Below, piece after piece: positions 1 through 5,623 of a stretch of 7,706 nt of DNA (position 1 is its first letter; each line of letters opens with the position of its first letter). The DNA lies in assembly GCA_002479245.1 (NCBI GenBank), contig DLMG01000239.1, positions 6,050 through 13,755 on the forward strand, given 5' to 3'. The position numbers and the translations under genes were made by a program. The notes under the pieces are model-generated. The model was not told the origin of the DNA. It saw only the letters and a list, made by a program, of their open reading frames with translations, and ran no database searches. The DNA comes from Verrucomicrobia subdivision 3 bacterium UBA7542 (lineage in GTDB: Bacteria > Verrucomicrobiota > Verrucomicrobiia > Limisphaerales > UBA11358).

Positions 1-872
1 TTTCGCCCGATGAACTGCTGCGCGAGGCCATCCGCGCGCATACGCTCGGCGTTCCGGCGGTTTTACTTTTCGGCATTCCGGACCGCAAAGACACGAAAGC
101 CAGCGGCGCCTATGCCAAAAATGGAATCGTCCAGCAAGCCGTGCGGCTCCTGAAAAAAGAACTGCCGTCGCTGCTCGTCATCACCGACGTGTGCCTGTGC
201 GAATACATGGAGCACGGCCATTGCGGTATCGTCGGGGTGGAACGCCGGCCTCCGGCCCGGCGCGATGGGAAACATGCCGTGCCAGAGGCCGGCGCTCCAG
301 TGAAAATTTTGAACGATCCCTCGCTGAAGCTGCTCGCGCGCGCCGCCGCCAGCCACGCCGAAGCCGGCGCGGACATCGTGGCGCCCAGCGACATGATGGA
401 CGGCCGCGTGCGCGCCATCCGCGCGGAATTGGATCGCACCGGTTTTGCCGACACCCCCATCATGTCCTACGCTGCGAAATTTGCATCCGCGTTCTACGGG
501 CCGTTCCGTGAAGCCGCCGAGTCCGCGCCCAAATTCGGCGACCGGCGGAGTTACCAGATGAATCCGGCCAACGCGAACGAGGCGTTGCGCGAGGTCGCGC
601 TCGACATTCAGGAGGGCGCGGACATCGTCATGGTCAAACCCGCCCTTGCCTGCCTTGACCTGATTTACCGCGTCAAAACGGAGTTCGGCTACCCGACCGC
701 CGCCTACGCCGTAAGCGGCGAACACGCGATGATCAAGGCAGCGGCAGCCAACGGCTGGATTGACGAGCGCGCGGTGACGCTGGAAAGTTTGCTGGTCATG
801 CGCCGCGCCGGCGCGGACATTCTCATCACTTACGCGGCGGCGGACGCGGCCCGCTGGCTGAAAGCGGGCTGA
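1..872 (+). CDS. hemB: Porphobilinogen synthase (delta-aminolevulinic acid dehydratase), 5'-truncated by the window edge
   Basis: HemB condenses two 5-aminolevulinate molecules into porphobilinogen, the first common step of tetrapyrrole (haem) synthesis, in the cytosol. The frame is open from base 3 to TGA at 870-872, giving 289 visible residues; by comparison with family members of about 325 residues, roughly 55 N-terminal residues lie outside the window. The zinc-type signature DVCLCEY...HGHCG is present, with cysteines at visible residues 64, 66 and 74. The two active-site lysines are in MSYAAKFAS (visible residue 159) and MVKPA (212). The C-terminal motif [13 protein letters not shown] also matches the family. 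The odd point is an extra block of about 21 residues (79-99) directly after the third zinc cysteine, where B. subtilis HemB has only about six residues before LNDESL. At DNA level this block is a palindrome, described separately. No frameshift is visible, so the enzyme is probably still made. Confidence 0.96.
   Translation, partial: SPDELLREAIRAHTLGVPAVLLFGIPDRKDTKASGAYAKNGIVQQAVRLLKKELPSLLVITDVCLCEYMEHGHCGIVGVERRPPARRDGKHAVPEAGAPVKILNDPSLKLLARAAASHAEAGADIVAPSDMMDGRVRAIRAELDRTGFADTPIMSYAAKFASAFYGPFREAAESAPKFGDRRSYQMNPANANEALREVALDIQEGADIVMVKPALACLDLIYRVKTEFGYPTAAYAVSGEHAMIKAAAANGWIDERAVTLESLLVMRRAGADILITYAAADAARWLKAG
237..300. repeat. Palindromic element inserted in frame in hemB
   Basis: The arms at 237-261 and 276-300 are inverted copies that match at 21 of 25 positions, around a 14-nt loop. 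The core of the left arm is ACGCCGGCCTC and its counterpart on the right is GAGGCCGGCGCT. Bases 237-299 are exactly 21 codons and coincide with the extra residues of this HemB compared with its family, so this reads as an insertion that kept the frame. It does not share the ATCTT loop or the TTGAAGTTTG linker of the elements at 4729 and 6135, so it is probably a different repeat type. Confidence 0.75.
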
Positions 873-873
873 A

Positions 874-940
874 GGACACTGCCCCGTGGCGGCGGGCCTC
901 CGCCCTGCCGTAGAGCCGGGGCGTCCCGTCGGCGGACACT
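874..940. repeat. GC-rich hairpin region after hemB, bounded by GGACACT direct repeats
   Basis: The heptamer GGACACT occurs at 874-880 and again at 934-940. Between them GCCCCG (881-886) can pair with CGGGGC (917-922), enclosing a second stem GGCGG/CCGCC (891-895 with 900-904). From 910 the sequence reads GTAG followed by a GC-rich degenerate hairpin. Its core GGCGTCCCG closely resembles the second hairpin of the element inside argD, read on the minus strand. It could fold at the 3' end of hemB mRNA, but there is no T-run, so a classical intrinsic terminator is not supported. The rest of this 261-base gap (941-1133) shows no gene. Confidence 0.4.
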
Positions 941-1003
941 TGCGCGTGTAATTGCAATCAGCGGACAACTCGAAAGCTGTTGGTGCTTCTGGATGATTGG
1001 TCC

Positions 1004-1028
1004 GGGCGGCAGGATGCCCAACGCTACC
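1004..1028 (-). repeat. Possible degenerate REP-like half-element
   Basis: Read on the minus strand, this stretch begins with GGTAG, followed by a small hairpin GGCA-TCC-TGCC (positions 1015-1018 paired with 1008-1011). This resembles the second-hairpin-plus-terminal-tetranucleotide layout of the elements at 4729-4844 and 6135-6201, but the stem is short. About 30 bases further right is CAAGTTGAATTTG, distantly like the linker of those elements. The resemblance is weak and could be chance. Confidence 0.25.
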
Positions 1029-1133
1029 AACCGGGGGCGATGTTCGGTTGCGTCTCCAAGTTGAATTTGCTGCACTTTTACGTTTGACCGCAATTGGCCG
1101 GGCTGGTTAGGCTTCTCTTTTCTATTTATCACT

Positions 1134-2801
1134 ATGATCGGGACGATTCGCAAACATTCGGGATGGCTGTGGTTCGTTATCATCGCCGCCACGGTTATTT
1201 CTTTCATTTACTGGGGCGCAGGCCCATCGCGCATGGGCGGTGGCAGTGACGGCAGAGTCGCCAGCAGCAATTTTGGCACGATTTACGGTCACAAAGTCAC
1301 GCAACAAGCTTTCATTGACGCCAGAAACGATTTTGATCTTTTTTATTGGTTCCGTGCCGGCGAATGGCCGGGAAAAAACCCGAATTTCTCCGAGTCCGAT
1401 CGGGATCGTGAAATCTATATCCGCTTGATGTGCGCTCAAAAAGCGAATGACCTCGGCATTTATGTCGGCGACGACGAGGCCGCCACTGCGGCCACCGAAA
1501 TGCTCCGTATGCTTGGGCGCAACGGTCTGGCTGTGCCGCTGAGTGAATTTGTGAAACAAGTTTTGCAGCCGAAAGGTCTGACGGCCCAGGATTTCGAAAA
1601 CTTTGTCCGGCAATACCTTGTCATGGAGCAATTGCAGCAGGCGATCGGCCTGACCGGGGAACTTATCACGCCGCAGGAAGCCGCCACCGCCTATCAACGC
1701 GACCACCAGGAACTCTCCGCGCAGATTGTTTTCTTCTCCGCGTCGAACTATCTGTCGTCCGTCACCGTCACCCCCGCCGCCGCCGCGCAATTTTACACGA
1801 ATTACCTCGCGGAATACCGCCTGCCCGACCGCATGCAGGTCAGCTACGTCACATTTGAAGTGACCAATTATCTCGCGCAGGCCAAGGCCGAATGGGCCAG
1901 GACAAATTTTGACGAGCTGGTGGGAGCCTACTTCCGCCAAGTCGGCGAGAATTACAGAAATTCCAAGTCGCCCGCCGAAGCGAAGGAGAAAATCCGCGAG
2001 GAACTGATTCGTGACCGCGCCGGAAACGACGCGCGCAAGGACGCGAATGATTTCGCCAACGCCGTTTTTAACATCGATCCGGCCAGGCCCGAAAATCTCG
2101 CCACCGTCGCCAAACAAAGAGGACTGCCCGTTCACGTGACCGCGCCCTTTGGGGGCGAATTTGGGCCGGAAGAATTTACCGCACCGCAAGGCTTCACCAA
2201 AGCCGCCTTTGGACTGACGCCCGACGAACCCTTTGCCAGACCGGTCGCCGGACCGGACGCCGTGTACTTTCTCGCGTTCGCCAAGCAGTTGCCCAGCGAA
2301 ATCCCGCCGCTGGATCAAATCCGCGACCGCGTCACCCGGGACTATCAATTGCACACAGCGACCCTGCTGGCCCGGCGGGCCGGAACAAATTTTGTTCATA
2401 CCTTGGCGGGAATGACGGCGGACCGCGGTTTCGCGACCCTGTGTGCCAGCGCCGGTTTGCCGCCGCAGGTGTTGCCGGCGTTTTCGTTGAGCACCCGGGA
2501 ACTGCCGGAACTGGGCGACCAGGCTGAACTGAACCAACTCAAACAGGCTGCGTTCACCACGCCGCTTGGGAAGACGAGCGATTTTGAGGCAACCAGTGCC
2601 GGCGGCTTCATCGTTTATGTCCAGTCCCGCCTGCCGATTGACCAGGCAAAAATGAATTCCGAACTGCCGCAATACCTTGCCGCGTTCCGCCGCGAGCGCC
2701 AAAACGAGGCGTTCGGCCAATGGGTCAACCTTGAAGCCAGCCGTGAATTGCGCAACACGCCGGTCTTTCTCCAGCAATTCAAGTCTGGTGCCGCAAAATA
2801 G
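1134..2801 (+). CDS. Membrane-anchored PpiD/SurA-like periplasmic foldase, apparently without a parvulin domain
   Basis: This 555-residue protein is probably an inner-membrane-anchored chaperone for secreted proteins. The N-terminus MIGTIRKHSGWLWF followed by a hydrophobic segment (about residues 11-28) resembles the start of PpiD, a cytoplasmic-side stub plus one membrane helix with the rest in the periplasm. Residues about 47-185 look like a SurA-N type domain (GTIYGHKVTQQAF, then helical Gln/Leu-rich stretches such as FVRQYLVMEQLQQAIG). Residues about 325-405 resemble the tail of a PpiD-type core (PVAGPDAVYFLAFAKQLPSE, then PPLDQIRDRVTRDY). I cannot find the parvulin hallmarks (an HIL-type strand with its catalytic histidines) where they are expected near VSYVTFEV, so prolyl isomerase activity is doubtful. 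The ATG fits the family N-terminus although no Shine-Dalgarno precedes it (TTTATCACT). It is followed at once by a hairpin. The family call is fairly secure; the exact substrates are unknown. Confidence 0.8.
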   Translation: MIGTIRKHSGWLWFVIIAATVISFIYWGAGPSRMGGGSDGRVASSNFGTIYGHKVTQQAFIDARNDFDLFYWFRAGEWPGKNPNFSESDRDREIYIRLMCAQKANDLGIYVGDDEAATAATEMLRMLGRNGLAVPLSEFVKQVLQPKGLTAQDFENFVRQYLVMEQLQQAIGLTGELITPQEAATAYQRDHQELSAQIVFFSASNYLSSVTVTPAAAAQFYTNYLAEYRLPDRMQVSYVTFEVTNYLAQAKAEWARTNFDELVGAYFRQVGENYRNSKSPAEAKEKIREELIRDRAGNDARKDANDFANAVFNIDPARPENLATVAKQRGLPVHVTAPFGGEFGPEEFTAPQGFTKAAFGLTPDEPFARPVAGPDAVYFLAFAKQLPSEIPPLDQIRDRVTRDYQLHTATLLARRAGTNFVHTLAGMTADRGFATLCASAGLPPQVLPAFSLSTRELPELGDQAELNQLKQAAFTTPLGKTSDFEATSAGGFIVYVQSRLPIDQAKMNSELPQYLAAFRRERQNEAFGQWVNLEASRELRNTPVFLQQFKSGAAK

Positions 2802-2804
2802 ATT

Positions 2805-2841
2805 TTAATCGTAATCCTGATGCGATCAGGATTTGGATTAA
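2805..2841. terminator. Strong hairpin after the foldase gene, possible terminator or repeat
   Basis: AATCCTGAT (2813-2821) and ATCAGGATT (2825-2833) form a perfect 9-bp stem with a GCG loop. Outside a 2-nt mismatch, TTAATC (2805-2810) pairs with GATTAA (2836-2841). It sits 3 bases after the foldase stop codon. No T-run follows, so if it ends or protects the transcript it does so without the classical intrinsic signal. The AT-rich stem differs from the other palindromes here and may belong to a separate dispersed repeat. Confidence 0.45.
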
Positions 2842-2865
2842 GCACAAAATCACGATTGGGAAAAA

Positions 2866-3669
2866 GTGAGCGCGGCCATCAAACTCTCGTCACCCGCCAC
2901 CCGTGAGTTTTGGGAAATTCCGGTGCTCTTTGAAGACGAGCACCTGCTGGCGCTCGACAAACCCGCCGGGCTGCCCATCTCGCCCGACCGCTTCGACCCG
3001 CAGCGGCCCAACCTGATGAAGCTGCTCCACAGCGCCATCGCCGGCGGCAAACCGTGGGCGCGCGAACGCGGGCTGGCTTACTTGATGAACGCGCACCGGC
3101 TCGACCTGGAGATGAGCGGCGTGATTCTGCTCGCCAAAAACAAACCCGCGCTCATTGCGCTGGCGAATCTTTTTGGCTCGGAAAAGCCGGTAAAAAAATA
3201 CACCGCCCTCGTCAGCGGCGAGCCGCCGGAAAATCAATTTGAAGTGGACGCCAAACTCGCGCCGCATCCGGTCAAAATCGGGTTGTTGTGCGTGGATGCG
3301 AAAAACGGCAAGAAATCGAAGACCCGATTTGAAGTGCTGGAAACATTTCCCCGCGGCGGCTACGCGCTCCTGAAGTGCGAACCGCTCATCGGCCGCACGC
3401 ACCAGATTCGTGTTCACCTGCGTTACGCCGGATTCCCCGTCGTCGGCGACGGCCTGTACGGCGGCAAACCACTCTGGCTTTCGCGCCTCAAACCGAATTA
3501 CCGGCTCAAGCCCGGACATGAAGAACGTCCGCTCCTTTCTCGGGCCGCGCTGCACGCTGAGGAATTGAGTCTCCCGCATCCCGTCACTGGCGCAACCGTG
3601 ACGATCACCGCCCCGTGGCCGAAAGACTTGAAAGTCGCGTTGAAATACCTGCGCCAGTTTGCAATGTAG
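2866..3669 (+). CDS. RluA-family RNA pseudouridine synthase
   Basis: The product of 267 residues should convert specific uridines in rRNA or tRNA to pseudouridine in the cytosol. It has the family motifs in order: an early DKPAGLPISP strand (31-40), the catalytic loop NAHRLDLEMSGVILLAKN with the active-site Asp at residue 80, GRTHQIRVHLRYAGFPVVGD (176-195), and LHAEELSLPHPVTG near the C-terminus. The catalytic loop reads HRLDLEMSG rather than the commoner HRLDxxTSG. No S4 RNA-binding domain is seen ahead of the catalytic domain. The start is taken as GTG at 2866, which leaves a short leader before the first core strand; the upstream GATTGGG is a poor ribosome-binding site. The stop TAG (3667-3669) is supplied by the first bases of a palindromic repeat. 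Target uridine and subfamily (RluA, RluC, RluD or TruC-like) cannot be decided from sequence. Confidence 0.9.
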   Translation: MSAAIKLSSPATREFWEIPVLFEDEHLLALDKPAGLPISPDRFDPQRPNLMKLLHSAIAGGKPWARERGLAYLMNAHRLDLEMSGVILLAKNKPALIALANLFGSEKPVKKYTALVSGEPPENQFEVDAKLAPHPVKIGLLCVDAKNGKKSKTRFEVLETFPRGGYALLKCEPLIGRTHQIRVHLRYAGFPVVGDGLYGGKPLWLSRLKPNYRLKPGHEERPLLSRAALHAEELSLPHPVTGATVTITAPWPKDLKVALKYLRQFAM

Positions 3670-3734
3670 CGGCGTCTCGGCAGAGCGCCACCATTCGGAA
3701 AGAGATTAGCGGCGCTCTGCCGAGACGCCGCTAC
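3666..3734. repeat. Perfect 24-bp inverted repeat between convergent genes, GTAG-ended
   Basis: Positions 3666-3689 and 3711-3734 are perfect reverse complements (24 bp) around a 21-nt loop. The element starts GTAGCGGCGTC and ends GACGCCGCTAC. It fills nearly all of the gap between the pseudouridine synthase and argF, and its TAG is the stop codon of the former. The RNA hairpin could form at the 3' end of both convergent transcripts and protect or terminate them. Neither side has a T-run. GTAG ends recall REP/BIME elements; a mobile origin is inference. Confidence 0.85.
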
Positions 3735-3739
3735 GCCAA

Positions 3740-4636
3740 TCAAGAAACTGCCCAGTTCAAAATCGCCTTCTGCACGTGCAGCCGGTTCTCGGCTTCCTCG
3801 AAAATCGTGTCCGCATGGGCCTCAAGCGTCGCGTCGTCAATTTCCTTGCCGCGATATGCCGGCAGACAGTGCATCACCAGGGCGCCGGGTTTGGCCAGCT
3901 TCACCAGCGATTGATTGATCTGGTAGCCCGTCAGAATCTTGATGCGCTCCTTCGCTTCGGCTTCCTTGCCCATCGAAATCCAGACATCGGTGTAAAGCAG
4001 GTCCGCGCCTTTCGCCGTTGCCTGGATGTCGGTTGAAACGGATATTTTCCCGCCGGCGCGCTTCAACAAGGCGGCGGACGGTTGGAATTTTTTCGGCGCG
4101 GCAATGCGCAATTCAAATCCGAATTTTGCCGCCGTCCAAATCCACGAGTTCGCCACGTTGCATGCGCCGTCGCCGATGAACGCGACGGTTTTTCCCGCAA
4201 TCGGCCCCCGCTTTTCCTGGAACGTGAAAATGTCCGCGATGATCTGGCACGGATGCTCGTCGTCCGTCAGCGCGTTGATGGTCGGGATGTTTGAAAACGC
4301 CGCAAATTCCTCGACGTCAGCCTGCGCGAACGTGCGGATGACCGCGCCGTGAATCATCCGGCCCAGCACGCGCGCCGTGTCCTTGATCGGCTCGCCGCGG
4401 CCGAGTTGAATGTCATTCGCGTTGAGAAACATCGGCCGCCCGCCGAGTTCGTGGATGCCGACCTCGAACGAAACCCGTGTGCGCGTGGACGATTTGGAGA
4501 ACATCAACGCCCAGGTCTGGCCGGCCAGCGGTTGGGTTTTGTGATGACCGCGCTCGCGTTTGAACCCAGCGGCGTCGCGCAGAATTTTTTCGAAATCCGC
4601 GCGCGGCAATTTTTCCAATGACAACAGATGTTTCAT
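3740..4636 (-). CDS. argF: Ornithine carbamoyltransferase
   Basis: ArgF makes citrulline and phosphate from ornithine and carbamoyl phosphate, a late step of arginine synthesis in the cytosol. At 298 residues it is close to the usual length, and all signature motifs are present: FSKSSTRTRVSFEV with the carbamoyl-phosphate loop STRTR (50-54), HPCQ (128-131), the ornithine-side SMG loop in DVWISMG (217-223), and HCLPAYRGKEI (256-266) with the catalytic-loop Cys. The nucleotide-like segment IGDGACNVANSW is one residue longer than the common GDGNNVANS. The ATG at 4636 gives a normal N-terminus (MKHLLSLEKL); upstream there is only a weak purine stretch (GAAAG). The gene ends 6 bases from a palindrome shared with the convergent pseudouridine synthase. 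argD lies upstream on the same strand but is separated from argF by a DNA glycosylase gene, and a promoter candidate precedes argF, so it may be transcribed on its own. Confidence 0.96.
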   Translation of the reverse strand: MKHLLSLEKLPRADFEKILRDAAGFKRERGHHKTQPLAGQTWALMFSKSSTRTRVSFEVGIHELGGRPMFLNANDIQLGRGEPIKDTARVLGRMIHGAVIRTFAQADVEEFAAFSNIPTINALTDDEHPCQIIADIFTFQEKRGPIAGKTVAFIGDGACNVANSWIWTAAKFGFELRIAAPKKFQPSAALLKRAGGKISVSTDIQATAKGADLLYTDVWISMGKEAEAKERIKILTGYQINQSLVKLAKPGALVMHCLPAYRGKEIDDATLEAHADTIFEEAENRLHVQKAILNWAVS

Positions 4637-4670
4637 CTTTCAGGTTTTTGGGAATTCGCCCAAAGGAAAT

Positions 4671-4699
4671 CTTATAACCCAAGCACGGAGCGGCGTCAC
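4671..4699 (-). promoter_or_regulatory. Candidate sigma-70-like promoter for argF
   Basis: On the minus strand GTGACG (4699-4694) and TATAAG (4676-4671) are separated by 17 bases, compared with TTGACA-17-TATAAT. Four of six and five of six bases match. The -10 box lies about 35 bases upstream of the argF ATG, a sensible leader length. No operator resembling an ARG box was identified. Confidence 0.4.
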
Positions 4700-4728
4700 T
4701 TCTTTTTATGCACCGCATTTCAGCCAAC

Positions 4729-4844
4729 GTAGGACAGGCATCTTGCCTGTCTCCATCTTTTCGAATTGAAGTTTGAGACAGGCTGGCCACCGTCGCGCCG
4801 GAGCGGCGCTTTGGCGCGCCGCGAAGGCGGAAAGCCTGTCCTAC
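4729..4844. repeat. BIME-like double-hairpin element, GTAG-ended, with a nested palindrome
   Basis: GTAGGACAGGC (4729-4739) and GCCTGTCCTAC (4834-4844) are perfect inverted ends. The first hairpin is GACAGGC-ATCTT-GCCTGTC (4733-4751). A linker with GAATTGAAGTTTG follows. GACAGGC at 4777-4783 then opens a second hairpin closed by GCCTGTC (4834-4840). That second hairpin is enlarged by a GC-rich block that is itself palindromic: GCGGCGC at 4803-4809 pairs with GCGCCGC at 4816-4822, and CCACCGTCGCG pairs imperfectly with CGCGAAGGCGG. The order hairpin, ATCTT loop, TTGAAGTTTG linker, hairpin matches the element inside argD. The right end supplies the stop codon of the glycosylase gene. Confidence 0.85.
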
Positions 4845-5461
4845 TTTTTCTTTGCCGCATCCGCTGCCAGCCAGAGATACCACGCGGCGGTGGTGCCGTG
4901 CGGACGCCAGCGCTTGCCGTGCGCGAGGACTTCCTTCGGCGTCGGCAAGTCGCGTTTTTTGTAGGCGTGGCGAAAGCCGTTACGCACCCCAAAATCATCC
5001 GCCGGCAAAACGTCGGGACGGCCCAGTTGAAAGATCAGCAGCATTTCAACCGTCCAGCGTCCGACGCCGCGAACTTCCGTGAGCCGCTCAATGATTTCGT
5101 CATCGGACAATTTCACAATCTGCCGCGACGTTGGCACAACGCCAGAGAGGGTTTTCGCCGCGATGTCGCGAATGGCCAGAATTTTCGCCCGTGAAAAACC
5201 GGCGCCGCGCAAATCATCGTCGGAAACCGACGACAAATCCTCTGGACGCGGAAACCGGCATCCGGGAAACAATTTTTTGAAACGCGCGAGAATGGCATTC
5301 GCCGCCGTGCCATTGAGCTGCTGATGCGCCACCGCCTGCACGAGTGACTGGAACGGCGAACGGCGCGTTTCCGGCACCAGCCCGCACGGTCCAAAATCCC
5401 GGATGAGCCGCCGCATCACGGGATCGCTCCCAGAAAGATGTTTGAGTGCAGCGGCGGTCAC
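4841..5461 (-). CDS. HhH-GPD DNA-3-methyladenine glycosylase (AlkA/Mag1-like)
   Basis: This is a base-excision repair enzyme that should remove alkylated purines such as 3-methyladenine, leaving an abasic site. From GTG at 5461 it has 206 residues, like the short Mag1-type glycosylases, without the extra N-terminal domain of E. coli AlkA. Visible features are SLVQAVAHQQLNGTAAN (39-55), GFSRAKILAIRDIA (88-101), the helix-hairpin-helix LTEVRGVGRWTVEMLL (127-142) and LPADDFGVRNGF (152-163), which carries the expected catalytic Asp (155 or 156). The C-terminal AAWYLW is typical. No iron-sulfur cysteine cluster is present, which argues against the Nth and MutY types. The frame stays open upstream to a TTG at 5542, but those 27 residues are encoded partly by a repeat and look non-homologous, so GTG is preferred; no ribosome-binding site supports either. 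The stop TAG comes from a repeat end. It lies between argD and argF with no functional link to them. Confidence 0.87.
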   Translation of the reverse strand: MTAAALKHLSGSDPVMRRLIRDFGPCGLVPETRRSPFQSLVQAVAHQQLNGTAANAILARFKKLFPGCRFPRPEDLSSVSDDDLRGAGFSRAKILAIRDIAAKTLSGVVPTSRQIVKLSDDEIIERLTEVRGVGRWTVEMLLIFQLGRPDVLPADDFGVRNGFRHAYKKRDLPTPKEVLAHGKRWRPHGTTAAWYLWLAADAAKKK

Positions 5462-5514
5462 AATTTTCGGGCGGAGTTGGTTAACCAGACCCGTTTCCGG
5501 ATAGACTGGACGCG

Positions 5515-5576
5515 CCCCTCGCCCCGTCCCTCGCCCCGCCAAACGGGGAGAGGGTGTCCGCAGGACGGGCGAGGGG
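5515..5576. repeat. CCCTCGCCCC-type palindromic repeat in the argD-glycosylase gap
   Basis: The outer arms CCCCTCGCCCCGTCC (5515-5529) and GGACGGGCGAGGGG (5563-5576) pair with one bulged base. Inside, CCCTCGCCCCG (5528-5538) pairs with CGGGGAGAGGG (5544-5554) with a single mismatch. The nested hairpins are of the CCCTC...GGGGAGAGGG kind, dispersed in many environmental bacterial genomes. It lies in the 162-base gap after argD and upstream of the glycosylase, in whose frame an apparent TTG start (5542) is created by the repeat itself. Confidence 0.75.
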
Positions 5577-5623
5577 TTCGATTCTGCATTTTAACAGTTC
5601 ACTTCGGCGGTCATGCAAACAAA

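Noticed and set aside
63..968. A 301-codon minus-strand open frame across hemB
   Set aside because: It is antisense to unmistakable HemB motifs on the plus strand and resembles no known family.
1084..1112. TTGACC as a -35 box for the foldase gene
   Set aside because: At 17 bases spacing the -10 position reads TTAGGC, which is a poor match, and no better box lies at 16 to 18 bases.
1122..2777. A 551-codon minus-strand open frame opposite the foldase gene
   Set aside because: It mirrors the foldase frame, has no recognisable domain and a Gly/Arg-rich composition typical of antisense GC-rich frames. The plus strand encodes a coherent family protein with a membrane anchor.
3666..4844. CRISPR-like array formed by repeated palindromes
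   Set aside because: The repeats are of different sequence, irregularly spaced by whole genes, and no cas gene is present.
4413..4883. A 156-codon minus-strand frame with the stretch DRQDACPTL
   Set aside because: The peptide is a translation of the GACAGGCATCTTGCCTGTC hairpin repeat plus an alternate frame of argF; such peptides appear in many spurious annotations.
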